Shown one piece after another: positions 24,669 through 32,192 of a stretch of DNA of 47,269 nucleotides. The notes below the pieces were generated by a model. It searched no databases. It was not told the DNA's origin and worked only from the letters and a program-made list of their open reading frames with translations. The stretch spans positions 1 through 47,269 of the forward strand of contig DLRQ01000008.1 in the NCBI GenBank assembly GCA_002501135.1, in the 5' to 3' direction. A program made the translations under genes and the position numbers. How positions within the stretch are numbered: the stretch's first letter is position 1; every line of letters begins with the position of its first letter. The stretch is from Candidatus Neomicrothrix sp. UBA7884 (GTDB lineage: Bacteria; Actinomycetota; Acidimicrobiia; Acidimicrobiales; MedAcidi-G1).

Positions 24669-25229
24669 ATGGACACCCTCGCCGCCTACACGACGGCGTG
24701 CGCCTTCTTCGGTGAGCAGCTCTTGCTTGTCGACGACGACTGCTGGGATGCAGCCACTCCCTGTGACGGGTGGGATGTCCGCTCTCTGGTCGCCCATGTG
24801 GTGCTGGGCGAGGCGATGGTCGTGGAGTTGTTCAACGGTGGGCAGGTGGCCACGGCTCCCGAGGTGGACACCTCGGTGCTCGGTCCCAACCCCATGGCGA
24901 CCTGGAGGGGCACTGCTGTGGCCGCTCTCGAGGCGGCATCGGCCGGTGACATCCTGGACCGCACCCACAGCCATCCCTCGGGTGACTTCCCCGGTACGGT
25001 CATCCTGGGCTTCAGGGTCACCGACAACCTGGTCCACGGTTGGGACCTCGCTACTGCGTGTGGCCGCCGGGTGGAATTGCCCGCATCTCTTGCCGAGAGG
25101 TGCCTTGACTTCTGGCGACCGGTGGCCGGCACCGGGGCTATGGGCGGCCACTTTGCCGAACCGGTCATGCCGCCCGAGGATGCCCCGGCGGGGACTCGTC
25201 TGCTGGCGCTGCTGGGCCGTTCTGCCTGA
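24669..25229 (+). CDS. TIGR03086 family protein (DinB/mycothiol-dependent enzyme fold)
   Basis: An actinobacterial TIGR03086-type protein related to mycothiol-dependent maleylpyruvate isomerase and DinB-fold proteins. The family start fits ATG 24669 (MDTLAAYTTAC), giving 186 residues; GTG 24621, which overlaps guaA, would add 16 residues. Conserved parts are the WDAATPCDGWDVRSLVAHVV block, with the metal-binding His, and the later DNLVHGWDLATACGR block, with a second His. The fold usually binds a divalent metal with three histidines. Function is unknown. It ends 15 bp from a convergent gene. Confidence 0.85.
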   Translation: MDTLAAYTTACAFFGEQLLLVDDDCWDAATPCDGWDVRSLVAHVVLGEAMVVELFNGGQVATAPEVDTSVLGPNPMATWRGTAVAALEAASAGDILDRTHSHPSGDFPGTVILGFRVTDNLVHGWDLATACGRRVELPASLAERCLDFWRPVAGTGAMGGHFAEPVMPPEDAPAGTRLLALLGRSA

Positions 25230-25244
25230 AGCCCCCGGGGTGGG

Positions 25245-26177
25245 TCAGACGCCTGTCAGGGCCTCGACCACGGACCCGAACTCGACCATTGAGTCCTCGT
25301 TGAGGCCTATGTAGGTGAGGCCCCAACGCTCCCTCCAGGCCAGCAGGGTCTCGACGCACTGACCCTCGGAGCCGACGAGGACGTGTGGAGAGGCAAGGGC
25401 CTCCTCGGGTGAGATTCCGAGGGCCGGTGCCATCAGGTCGGCGATTCCCTCCGGGTCGTCTGTTATCGAGGAAACGTGCACCCTGGTCTGGAGTTCGATC
25501 TGGTTGAACCGGTCTCCGGCGGCCTCTCTGATCCACTCCAACTTCTGGTCTGTTGCATCCGTCGTGGCCGAAGGTCCTGCGTTGTGGTCGATCACGCCGG
25601 CATGGAGGCTGGCGTTTAGACCCACGATGTCGGCCTGGTGCGCAGCGAGGGTGAGCATTCGCCGGCCTCCTCCAGCCAACAGAATCGGTGGATGTGGCCG
25701 CTGGACACAGGCTGGCTGGCCGTCGAGGCCGCGGATGGTGTAGTGCTCGCCGTCGAAGTCGAACGGACCGTCTGCGAAGCATCCCTTGAGCACGGTAATG
25801 GCCTCGGTCAGCCTCTCGATTCGGATGCCGGGGCGGTCCAGGGGTATTCCCGACTGCTCGTAGTCGGATGTCTTCCAGCCGGCTCCCACCCCTAGTTCGA
25901 GGCGGCCGTCGGACAACAGGTCCAGGGTGGCAGCCTGTTTGGCCAGAAAGGCCGGGTGGCGGAAGTCGTTTGACAACACGAGAGTCGTGAGGCGCAGGTT
26001 GCGGGTTGCCTCGGCGGTGACAGCCAGGGCGATCAGCGGAGCCATCTCTGTATCAAGGTGGTCGGAAACCGACAGTGCCGAGTAGCCGAGGTCCTCGGCG
26101 CGCCGGCCCAGCTCGCGCCATTCGGCAGCCGGCCTTGGAACCGACGCCTGGATGCTGAAGCGGAAGGGTCTTGTCAT
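25245..26177 (-). CDS. LLM class F420-dependent oxidoreductase (TIGR03621-like)
   Basis: A bacterial luciferase-like TIM-barrel oxidoreductase, most like the actinobacterial F420-dependent subgroup. The product is 310 residues. The start is the ATG at 26177 (MTRPFRFSIQ), since an upstream in-frame start at 26189 lies inside the -10 box. It shows FSIQASVPRPAAEWRELGRRAEDLGYSALSVSDHL, LVLSNDFRHPAFLAKQAATLDLLSDGRLELGVGAGW (the phosphate-binding region) and the RPHPPILLAGGG motif. The substrate is unknown, and F420 use over FMN is inferred from the subgroup. It is divergent from pcrA, with start codons 71 bp apart. Confidence 0.9.
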   Translation of the reverse strand: MTRPFRFSIQASVPRPAAEWRELGRRAEDLGYSALSVSDHLDTEMAPLIALAVTAEATRNLRLTTLVLSNDFRHPAFLAKQAATLDLLSDGRLELGVGAGWKTSDYEQSGIPLDRPGIRIERLTEAITVLKGCFADGPFDFDGEHYTIRGLDGQPACVQRPHPPILLAGGGRRMLTLAAHQADIVGLNASLHAGVIDHNAGPSATTDATDQKLEWIREAAGDRFNQIELQTRVHVSSITDDPEGIADLMAPALGISPEEALASPHVLVGSEGQCVETLLAWRERWGLTYIGLNEDSMVEFGSVVEALTGV

Positions 26178-26185
26178 GGCCGGCA

Positions 26186-26191
26186 ACACTA
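26186..26191 (-). promoter_or_regulatory. -10 box (TAGTGT) for leaderless LLM oxidoreductase
   Basis: On the minus strand TAGTGT lies 8 nt before the ATG at 26177. Confidence 0.5.
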
Positions 26192-26235
26192 CTCAAAGGG
26201 TGGTTGGAGCAAGGGAGCCGGCCACACCCCAGCGG

Positions 26236-26241
26236 TAGGGT
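26236..26241 (+). promoter_or_regulatory. -10 box (TAGGGT) for leaderless pcrA
   Basis: TAGGGT lies 7 nt before the pcrA ATG at 26249 and faces the divergent LLM promoter. Confidence 0.6.
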
Positions 26242-26248
26242 GGCGCTG

Positions 26249-28582
26249 ATGGCCCCGTCCGATCCAGAAGCCCCCGAGGCGGGCCTCAACCCGGCGCAAC
26301 TTGATGCCGTGACCCACCCCACGGGTCCCCTGCTCGTGGTGGCCGGTGCAGGGTCCGGCAAGACCCGTGTCCTCACCAGGCGGGTGGCCCATCTGATCGC
26401 CGAGAGGGATGTCTCGCCCTTCGGGATCCTGGCCATCACGTTCACCAACAAGGCCGCCGCTGAGATGAAGGAGAGGGTGGCGGCCCTCGTCGGCCCCGTC
26501 GCCCACGGGATGTGGGTGTCGACGTTCCATTCGGCGTGCGTGCGAATGCTGCGCTCCGACGCCGAACACATCGGCTTCCCCTCGCGGTTTAGCATCTACG
26601 ACCAGGGTGACGCTGTCCGCCTGACCGGGTACGTCATCCGCGACCTGAACCTCGACAGCAAGCGGTTCCCCGCCAGGGCGATACATGCATCCATCTCTGC
26701 CTCCAAGAACGAGGGTGTTGGCTCGTCGACCTACACGGACAGGGCGACAGGCCCGTTCGAGAAGAGGATCGCCGAGGTGTTCGTCGAGTACCAGAAGCGA
26801 CTCCAGCGGGCCGGTGCCATGGACTTCGATGACCTGTTGGCCAACACGGTCCACCTGCTGCGCTCCAACCCAGATGTCCTGGAAAAGCACCGCAGACGGT
26901 TCCAGCACATCCTTGTCGACGAGTACCAGGACACCAACCAGGTCCAGAACGAGCTGGTGATGCTGTTGGCCGAGGAGCACAGGAACCTGTGCGTAGTGGG
27001 CGACAGCGACCAGTCCATCTACAGGTTCCGTGGAGCCGACATCCGCAACATCCTGGACTTCGAGACCGCCTTCCCCGATGCAACCGTGGTCGTGCTGGAC
27101 CAGAACTACCGGTCCACCCAGACGATTCTGGATGCCGCCAACGCCGTGATCACGAGGAACGCCGGTCGGACGCCCAAGGAACTGTGGACCGACACCGGAC
27201 CCGGTGAATCCATCGTGGCCTACAGGGCCGGCGACGAGGAGGACGAGGCGCGCTGGGTGGTTGAACGCATCAGGTCACTGTGTACAGGCGACGGTTTCCG
27301 CTGGTCGGACATGGCGGTCTTCTACCGGACGAACGCCCAGAGCAGGGTGATCGAGGAACGGCTGGTTCGCAGTGGGGTTCCATACAAGGTCGTCGGTGGC
27401 ACACGCTTTTATGAGAGGCGTGAGATCCGCGACGCCATGGCCTACCTCAAGCTGGCCGCCAACCCCGCCGACGAGGTGGCGGCGAAGCGGGTGCTGAACG
27501 TTCCCAAGAGAGGGGTCGGTGACACCTCGGTACGGCGCATCGACGCTCTCGCCGAGGCGACGGGCTGCGGGTTCCTCGAGGCGCTGTACCGGTGTTCCGA
27601 GGCTGGCGTGTCCGGTCGTGCGGTCGGGGGTGTTCGTTCGTTCCTGGAACTTCACGAGACGCTCATCGGTCGTGTCGACGACGGTCCGGCGGCAGTCCTC
27701 GAGGCTGCACTTGCGGGTTCCGGTTACCTCGACGAGTTGACGGCCGAGCACTCGGTAGAGGCCGACGGCAGGCTCGAGAACCTGGCTGAACTGGTTGGGG
27801 TGGCGAGGGACTTTGACGACGTGGCCGACTTCCTGGAACAGGTCGGGCTGGTCGCCGACACCGACGACATCCCGGACCCTGCCGACGACCTGGACGGCGG
27901 CGAATCCGGTTCGGGGACGCCAGACGACGGCGAGGTCGTCCTAATGACGCTGCACGCCGCCAAGGGCCTCGAGTACCCGGTGGTGTTCATCATCGGTATG
28001 GAGGACGGCGTCTTCCCGCACATGCGGTCCCTGGGAGACCCCGACCAACTCGAGGAGGAGAGGCGCCTCGCCTACGTGGGCATCACCCGGGCCCGTCAAC
28101 GGCTCCACCTCAGCCATGCCCGGTGCCGGATGCTGCACGGGCAGACCCAGTACAACCCGCCGAGCCGGTTCCTCGAGGAGATACCCGATGGCCTTGTCAA
28201 GGAGGTCGACGCGGGAAGAGCCGCAGGCTCACACAGCACTGCAACGGGTTGGGGAACAGGATCGCGTCGTACCGGTGGTTCCGAGGATCGCAGCTGGTTC
28301 GGCCCCACACGCACGCCTGATGACGACGCAGACAAGGACGGCGACGAGCCCGGCGGAATGATCTTCGGCAAGGGGACAGGGACCAGGTCAACAGGATCCT
28401 CCTCGACGGGTGCCCACGATCTCGGCCTCCAGGCTGGCGACGAGGTGGTCCATTCGGCGTGGGGTGACGGCGTTGTCGTATCAGTCAGCGGCGCCGGCGA
28501 CCGGGCCGAGGCCGTTGTCCGGTTCCCGAAGAAGGGAGAGAAGCGCCTGCTGCTGGCCTGGGCGCCCCTGATCCGGCCCTGA
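26249..28582 (+). CDS. pcrA: ATP-dependent DNA helicase PcrA/UvrD
   Basis: A superfamily 1A 3'-5' helicase in repair and replication-fork clearance. The start is ATG 26249 (MAPSDPEAPEAGLNPAQLDAV), supported by the -10 box; the frame opens at 26171 but that overlaps the divergent promoter. The product is 777 residues. Motifs in order are the Q-motif LNPAQLDAV, Walker A GAGSGKT (33-39), Ia ITFTNKAAAEMKERV, II DEYQDTN, III GDSDQSIYRFRGAD, IV QNYRST, V TLHAAKGLEYPVVF and VI VGITRARQRL. The C-terminus keeps the Tudor-like domain (GDEVVHSAWGDGVVVSV) that binds RNA polymerase in PcrA. A Gly/Ser-rich linker precedes it. Confidence 0.97.
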   Translation: MAPSDPEAPEAGLNPAQLDAVTHPTGPLLVVAGAGSGKTRVLTRRVAHLIAERDVSPFGILAITFTNKAAAEMKERVAALVGPVAHGMWVSTFHSACVRMLRSDAEHIGFPSRFSIYDQGDAVRLTGYVIRDLNLDSKRFPARAIHASISASKNEGVGSSTYTDRATGPFEKRIAEVFVEYQKRLQRAGAMDFDDLLANTVHLLRSNPDVLEKHRRRFQHILVDEYQDTNQVQNELVMLLAEEHRNLCVVGDSDQSIYRFRGADIRNILDFETAFPDATVVVLDQNYRSTQTILDAANAVITRNAGRTPKELWTDTGPGESIVAYRAGDEEDEARWVVERIRSLCTGDGFRWSDMAVFYRTNAQSRVIEERLVRSGVPYKVVGGTRFYERREIRDAMAYLKLAANPADEVAAKRVLNVPKRGVGDTSVRRIDALAEATGCGFLEALYRCSEAGVSGRAVGGVRSFLELHETLIGRVDDGPAAVLEAALAGSGYLDELTAEHSVEADGRLENLAELVGVARDFDDVADFLEQVGLVADTDDIPDPADDLDGGESGSGTPDDGEVVLMTLHAAKGLEYPVVFIIGMEDGVFPHMRSLGDPDQLEEERRLAYVGITRARQRLHLSHARCRMLHGQTQYNPPSRFLEEIPDGLVKEVDAGRAAGSHSTATGWGTGSRRTGGSEDRSWFGPTRTPDDDADKDGDEPGGMIFGKGTGTRSTGSSSTGAHDLGLQAGDEVVHSAWGDGVVVSVSGAGDRAEAVVRFPKKGEKRLLLAWAPLIRP

Positions 28583-28604
28583 TGCCCGACCGCCGTGCCG
28601 TGGG

Positions 28605-28632
28605 TTCAAGCACCAGGTGGCTCCAGTACGCT
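28605..28632 (+). promoter_or_regulatory. Candidate promoter for tRNA-Thr
   Basis: TTCAAG (28605-28610), a 16-bp spacer, then TACGCT (28627-28632), about 32 bp before the mature tRNA 5' end. The -35 is weak. Confidence 0.35.
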
Positions 28633-28664
28633 TGCCGATCGCATCCCTCCTCACGGTGGGATCT

Positions 28665-28737
28665 GCCCGTGTAGCTCAGTCGGAAGAGCGGCTCACTCGT
28701 AATGAGCAGGTCCGGGGTTCGAATCCCCGCGCGGGCT
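28665..28737 (+). tRNA. tRNA-Thr (anticodon CGT)
   Basis: A 73-nt cloverleaf: acceptor GCCCGTG pairs with CGCGGGC (one G-U), followed by discriminator T. The D arm contains TAGCTCAGTCGGAAGAGC. The anticodon arm is GCTCA-CTCGTAA-TGAGC, with anticodon CGT at 28698-28700, reading ACG threonine codons. The T arm is CGGGG-TTCGAAT-CCCCG. The 3' CCA is not encoded. Confidence 0.97.
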
Positions 28738-28742
28738 CGTGG

Positions 28743-28761
28743 CGGTCGACTGAATCGACCG
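28743..28761 (+). terminator. Hairpin just after tRNA-Thr
   Basis: A perfect 7-bp stem, CGGTCGA with TCGACCG, closes a 5-base loop 5 bp after the tRNA. There is no T run. It may end tRNA transcription or be a protein-binding palindrome. Confidence 0.4.
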
Positions 28762-28777
28762 TGTACATAACCGATTC

Positions 28778-28799
28778 GTCGGCACTTGACCGTGCCGAC
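28778..28799 (+). repeat. Second inverted repeat, upstream of the 44-aa gene
   Basis: GTCGGCAC (28778-28785) pairs perfectly with GTGCCGAC (28792-28799) around TTGACC, which resembles a -35 element. It may be an operator for the small-protein/metalloprotease/tilS operon or part of a terminator. Confidence 0.4.
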
Positions 28800-28811
28800 C
28801 GTTCCAACTCA

Positions 28812-28817
28812 TAGGAT
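28812..28817 (+). promoter_or_regulatory. -10 box (TAGGAT) for leaderless small membrane protein gene
   Basis: TAGGAT lies 7 nt before the ATG at 28825, which supports the reality of this short gene. Confidence 0.55.
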
Positions 28818-28824
28818 GCGGTCC

Positions 28825-28959
28825 ATGAACCTTCTAGCTGGCGTCATCTGGCACTATTGGCTGGCAGTGCCCCTCGTGGGTGGTGGCGTTCTGCTCTGCA
28901 TCGCCACCCTGGTCGGCTACCTGCAGAAGGTGTCAGCCACCCGCTATCCAAAGCGCTGA
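28825..28959 (+). CDS. Small membrane protein, 44 aa, function unknown
   Basis: A 44-codon ORF easily missed by length filters. The first eleven residues, MNLLAGVIWHY, lead into one hydrophobic segment (about residues 11-33, with a triple Gly) that should span the membrane. It ends with a short basic tail containing Lys and Arg (SATRYPKR). Support for expression is the TAGGAT box 7 nt upstream and the metalloprotease gene starting 10 bp after its stop. I recognise no family. The basic C-terminus suggests that end faces the cytoplasm. It overlaps an upstream extension of the metalloprotease frame, which it argues against. Confidence 0.65.
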   Translation: MNLLAGVIWHYWLAVPLVGGGVLLCIATLVGYLQKVSATRYPKR

Positions 28960-28969
28960 AGGCCTGACC

Positions 28970-30073
28970 GTGGCGGCCGGCGCGCCGTCCGCGGGCGTCT
29001 CTGACCGGTCGTCGTCGGTCATCGACTGGGACGTGGCCGAACAGGTAGCAACCCGTATCGCAGCGAGGGCACCCTTTGGCGCAGCCCACCACCTTGACGG
29101 TCTCGTCGAGGAGTTCGACGTCCACACGGCGAGGGCCGAGGGGCTGGTCGCCGAGACCACCGGGTTGAGAGCCCTGCATGGCGAGGCCCGGGCGCGTGTT
29201 GTCGACAGGGACGACTGGATCCGGGCCAACCTTGCTTCGTTGCAGCGGTTGCTGCGACCCCTCCTTGACAAGATGGCCGAGCGCTCATCCACTTCGCGGA
29301 CACCGCTGACAAACCGGGTCGCCGGCATCGAACTGGGGGCTGTCCTGGGCTGGATGTCAACACGGGTCCTGGGCCAGTACGACCTGCTGGTGGTCGAGGA
29401 CGAGGCCGCCGAGGACCAGGACCTCGTCTACTACGTAGGTCCCAACCTGGTTGCCCTTGAACGTCGCTACGCCTTTGACCCTGACCAGTTCAGGCTGTGG
29501 CTGGCTCTCCATGAGGTGACCCACAGGGCGCAGTTCACCGGGGTGCTGTGGATGAGGGAGCACTATCTGGGCCTTGTGAGGTCGCTCCTCGAGGACTCTG
29601 ACGCGGAACCTACCCACCTGCTCGACTCCCTCAGGTCTCTGGTGGAGGGACGCCGCAACGGTTCTGACGCCGATGGAGGCGTGCTGACGGCGATCGCCTC
29701 ACCCGAACAACAGGAGGCCCTTGATGGCATCGCCGGCCTGATGAGCCTGTTGGAGGGGCATGGCGACGTGACCATGGACCGGGCAGGCGAGGGAATCGTC
29801 GTGGGGGCCGATCGGTTCGGCAGGGTCCTCCGTGAGCGGCGAAGGTCGGCTTCCGGCTTCACCAGGATCTTCCAGAAACTTGTGGGCCTCGAGGCCAAGT
29901 TGGCGCAGTACGCCAAGGGGGAGGCCTTCATCGGGAAGGTCGAGGAGGCCGGTGGGAGCAGTCTGTTGAACCGTGTCTGGGAGGCTCCGGCGAACCTTCC
30001 TGATCTGGCCGAGATCAACTCACCCGAGGTCTGGATCGCCCGTATGGGTGAGGTCGACCAGCTGGAACAGTGA
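28970..30073 (+). CDS. Zinc-dependent metalloprotease (DUF2342 family)
   Basis: An actinobacterial DUF2342/TIGR03624-type protein of 367 residues with a gluzincin-like HEVTH motif (H181, E182, H185) in LWLALHEVTHRAQF. The start is taken as GTG 28970, just after the small ORF; the frame is open from 28880 but that part overlaps the small gene and looks non-coding. The N-terminal half has DWDVAEQVATRIAARAP and NRVAGIELGAVLGWMSTRVLGQYD, family features. In M. tuberculosis the homologue also precedes tilS and hpt. The substrate is unknown; a link with coenzyme F420 loci is suggested only by a subfamily name. It overlaps tilS by 4 bp. Confidence 0.9.
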   Translation: MAAGAPSAGVSDRSSSVIDWDVAEQVATRIAARAPFGAAHHLDGLVEEFDVHTARAEGLVAETTGLRALHGEARARVVDRDDWIRANLASLQRLLRPLLDKMAERSSTSRTPLTNRVAGIELGAVLGWMSTRVLGQYDLLVVEDEAAEDQDLVYYVGPNLVALERRYAFDPDQFRLWLALHEVTHRAQFTGVLWMREHYLGLVRSLLEDSDAEPTHLLDSLRSLVEGRRNGSDADGGVLTAIASPEQQEALDGIAGLMSLLEGHGDVTMDRAGEGIVVGADRFGRVLRERRRSASGFTRIFQKLVGLEAKLAQYAKGEAFIGKVEEAGGSSLLNRVWEAPANLPDLAEINSPEVWIARMGEVDQLEQ

Positions 30074-30945
30074 GCGGCATCGACCTGTCGGGCCTTTTGG
30101 GCCGGTGCACTTTCGCCCCGCCCGGTACTTCTGTCGACTGTGCGGTTTCCGGCGGCCCCGACTCGATGGCTCTCATGGTCCTGGCGGTCGAGGCCGGCCT
30201 GGACGTCACTGCCTGGCATGTGGACCACGGGCTTCGGCCCGAATCCGTTTCTGAGGGCGAACTCGTAGCCCGGACAGCTGTCTCGTTGGGTGCGGCTGTA
30301 ATGGGGTTGGAGGCACCCGTGGAACACGGCCCGAACCTGGAGGCCCGCGCCCGTGACGCACGCATCGCCGTTCTGCCGGCCGGGGTTCTCACGGGTCACA
30401 CCGCCGACGACCAGGCCGAGACCGTGATCATGAACATCCTCCGCGGTGCGGGAATCCAGGGTGCAGCCGGCATCGGGGATCCCGATAGGCGTCCCCTGTT
30501 GGCGCTCCGTCGGGCCGAGACCACCGCAGTGTGTGCAGCTGCGGGAATCACCCCGGCCCACGACACGATGAACGATGACCCACGCTTCTTCCGAAACAGG
30601 GTGAGGCATGAGATTGTGCCCCTGATGGCCGAGGTCTCAGGGCGTGACCCGGTGCCCCTCCTGGCCCGCCACGCCGACCGGGCCCGCGAGGCTGTCGGGC
30701 TCCTCGCCACCCTCGTCGACGGAATCGACGCTACTGATGTCTCGGTTCTGTCCGGGCTCTCAGATGACCTTGCCCGCCTGGCTCTCCGCAAATGGCTGAC
30801 CGACCGTTTGGGTGGTCGACCACCCGACCTGGCGTCGGTCGACCGGGTCCTTGAGGTTGCCCGTGGGTCACGCCGGGCAGCAGAGGTTGTCGGCGGGCAC
30901 CGTGTCGAGCGCTCGGCGGGTCGACTCACACACCTGCCCGGCTAG
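30070..30945 (+). CDS. tilS: tRNA(Ile)-lysidine synthase
   Basis: TilS converts C34 of tRNA-Ile(CAU) to lysidine so that it reads AUA. The product is 291 residues, a short actinobacterial form without the long C-terminal domains. The start is GTG 30070 in a GTGA overlap with the metalloprotease gene. The PP-loop is SGGPDS (from S27), followed by WHVDHGLRPES and LTGHTADDQAETVIMNILRGAGIQG, the TilS signature, then DPRFFRNRVRHEIVPLM, which contacts the tRNA. Its stop TAG forms the start of the hpt -10 box. Confidence 0.96.
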   Translation: MSGIDLSGLLGRCTFAPPGTSVDCAVSGGPDSMALMVLAVEAGLDVTAWHVDHGLRPESVSEGELVARTAVSLGAAVMGLEAPVEHGPNLEARARDARIAVLPAGVLTGHTADDQAETVIMNILRGAGIQGAAGIGDPDRRPLLALRRAETTAVCAAAGITPAHDTMNDDPRFFRNRVRHEIVPLMAEVSGRDPVPLLARHADRAREAVGLLATLVDGIDATDVSVLSGLSDDLARLALRKWLTDRLGGRPPDLASVDRVLEVARGSRRAAEVVGGHRVERSAGRLTHLPG

Positions 30946-30948
30946 GGT
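30943..30948 (+). promoter_or_regulatory. -10 box (TAGGGT) for leaderless hpt
   Basis: TAGGGT uses the tilS stop codon as its first three bases and lies 8 nt before the hpt ATG at 30957. Confidence 0.55.
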
Positions 30949-30956
30949 CGGTCGCC

Positions 30957-31544
30957 ATGGGTCACGACCAGCTCGACGGTGATGCAGGACCGGAGTTGGT
31001 CCCGGGAAGAATACTCGTCGGCGCCGAGCAGTTGGCTGAACGCGTTGCCCAACTCGGGGTCGAGATCACCGTCGACTACGAGGGCCGCTCACCCCTGCTG
31101 GTGGGGGTACTCAAGGGCGCATTCATGTTCATGAGCGACCTGTCCAGGGTCATTGACCTGCCCGTCGAGTTCGACTTCATGGCGGTCTCCTCGTACGGAC
31201 ACTCAACGCGCTCGTCGGGTGTCGTACGCATAGTCAAGGATCTCGACCTGGACCTGGCTGGTCGCGACGTCATCCTCGTCGAGGACATCGTCGACAGCGG
31301 CCTGACGCTCAACTACCTGCGGCGCAACCTGTTGGCCAGGAACCCGGCAAGCCTCGAGGTCTGCGCACTTCTGGTTCGTGAGGACCACAGTATCGACGAG
31401 GCGATCCTTCGCTACGAGGGCTTCAGGATCCCCGGAGAGTTTGTGGTCGGGTACGGGCTCGACGTGGACCAGCGCTACAGGAACCTTCCCGACATACGGG
31501 TCGTCGAAACGGCTTCCGGGGCCGAGGCGGCAGAGGCCTCGTGA
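30957..31544 (+). CDS. hpt: Hypoxanthine (guanine) phosphoribosyltransferase
   Basis: A purine salvage enzyme that converts hypoxanthine or guanine to the nucleotide with PRPP. The product is 195 residues from ATG 30957. It shows LLVGVLKGAFMFMSDLSR, the flexible-loop segment SSYGHSTRSSG, the PRPP-binding motif VILVEDIVDSGLTL with its two acidic residues, and GFRIPGEFVVGYGLDVDQRYRNLP. Between hpt and folE actinobacteria usually carry ftsH; here folE follows directly, with a 4-bp overlap of its former start codon. Confidence 0.97.
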   Translation: MGHDQLDGDAGPELVPGRILVGAEQLAERVAQLGVEITVDYEGRSPLLVGVLKGAFMFMSDLSRVIDLPVEFDFMAVSSYGHSTRSSGVVRIVKDLDLDLAGRDVILVEDIVDSGLTLNYLRRNLLARNPASLEVCALLVREDHSIDEAILRYEGFRIPGEFVVGYGLDVDQRYRNLPDIRVVETASGAEAAEAS

Positions 31545-32133
31545 CCGCCGAGGGCGATGGCCTGGTTGACCTTCCATGATTTGAGGCTGCTGTCGCCGAG
31601 ATTCTGGCTGCCATCAGTGAGGATGCGGACAGGGATGGTCTGCGTGATACGCCGGCCCGGGTTGCACGTATGTACGCGGAGATCTGCTGTGGGCTAAATG
31701 ACGACCCTGCCCGCCACCTGATCAAGACCTTCGATGTTGACCATGACGAGATGGTCATGGTGAGCGATATTCCGCTGTACTCACTGTGTGAGCATCACAT
31801 GCTTCCGTTCATCGGCCGGGCGCATGTTGCGTACATACCCAGGTTGGGAGGGATGATCACCGGCCTCTCCAAGTTGGCGCGTCTCGTGGATGGGTACGCC
31901 AGACGCCTCCAGGTGCAGGAGCGCCTCACCTCGCAGGTAGCCGATGCCATTCAGACAACCCTTGATCCTCAGGGACCCTGGTGGTCGTTGAGGCTTAGCA
32001 CCTGTGCATGTCGATGCGAGGTGCCACCAAGCCAGGGGCCATGACCATCACGTCGGCTGTTCGGGGTATTTTACGAGATGGCATATCGACCCACCTTGAG
32101 GCGATGAGGTTCATCGACAGAAACCGTAACTGA
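31541..32133 (+). pseudogene. folE: Decayed GTP cyclohydrolase I (folE)
   Basis: FolE would make dihydroneopterin triphosphate, the first folate intermediate. The homology runs from GTG 31541 to TGA 32131-32133 but is broken three times. A TGA at 31577-31579 stands where an Arg codon is likely (CGA to TGA), just before FEAAVAEILAAI. A one-base loss near 31971-31975 follows the LDPQG segment. In the restored frame, a TAG at 31996-31998 stands where Glu of EAEHLC is expected. Between the lesions the sequence is excellent FolE, including the zinc-site motif SLCEHHMLPF and GLSKLARLVDGYARRLQVQERLTSQ. The longest surviving ORF (from 31670) lacks the N-terminal helices and the C-terminal SAVRG region. 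Confidence 0.88.
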
Positions 32134-32179
32134 CTGATAATCATCGTCGATCGGCCCCTTGCGCCACCTGTCACACCGT

Positions 32180-32185
32180 TAGATT
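32180..32185 (+). promoter_or_regulatory. -10 box (TAGATT) for leaderless folP
   Basis: TAGATT lies 7 nt before the GTG at 32193. It gives the folate genes their own start downstream of the dead folE. Confidence 0.55.
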
Positions 32186-32192
32186 CAAGGAT

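Noticed and set aside
31577..31998. Reading folE TGA as selenocysteine or its stops as programmed recoding
   Set aside because: FolE is not a selenoprotein, the TGA replaces a likely Arg, and a separate frameshift and a TAG are also present; decay explains all three.
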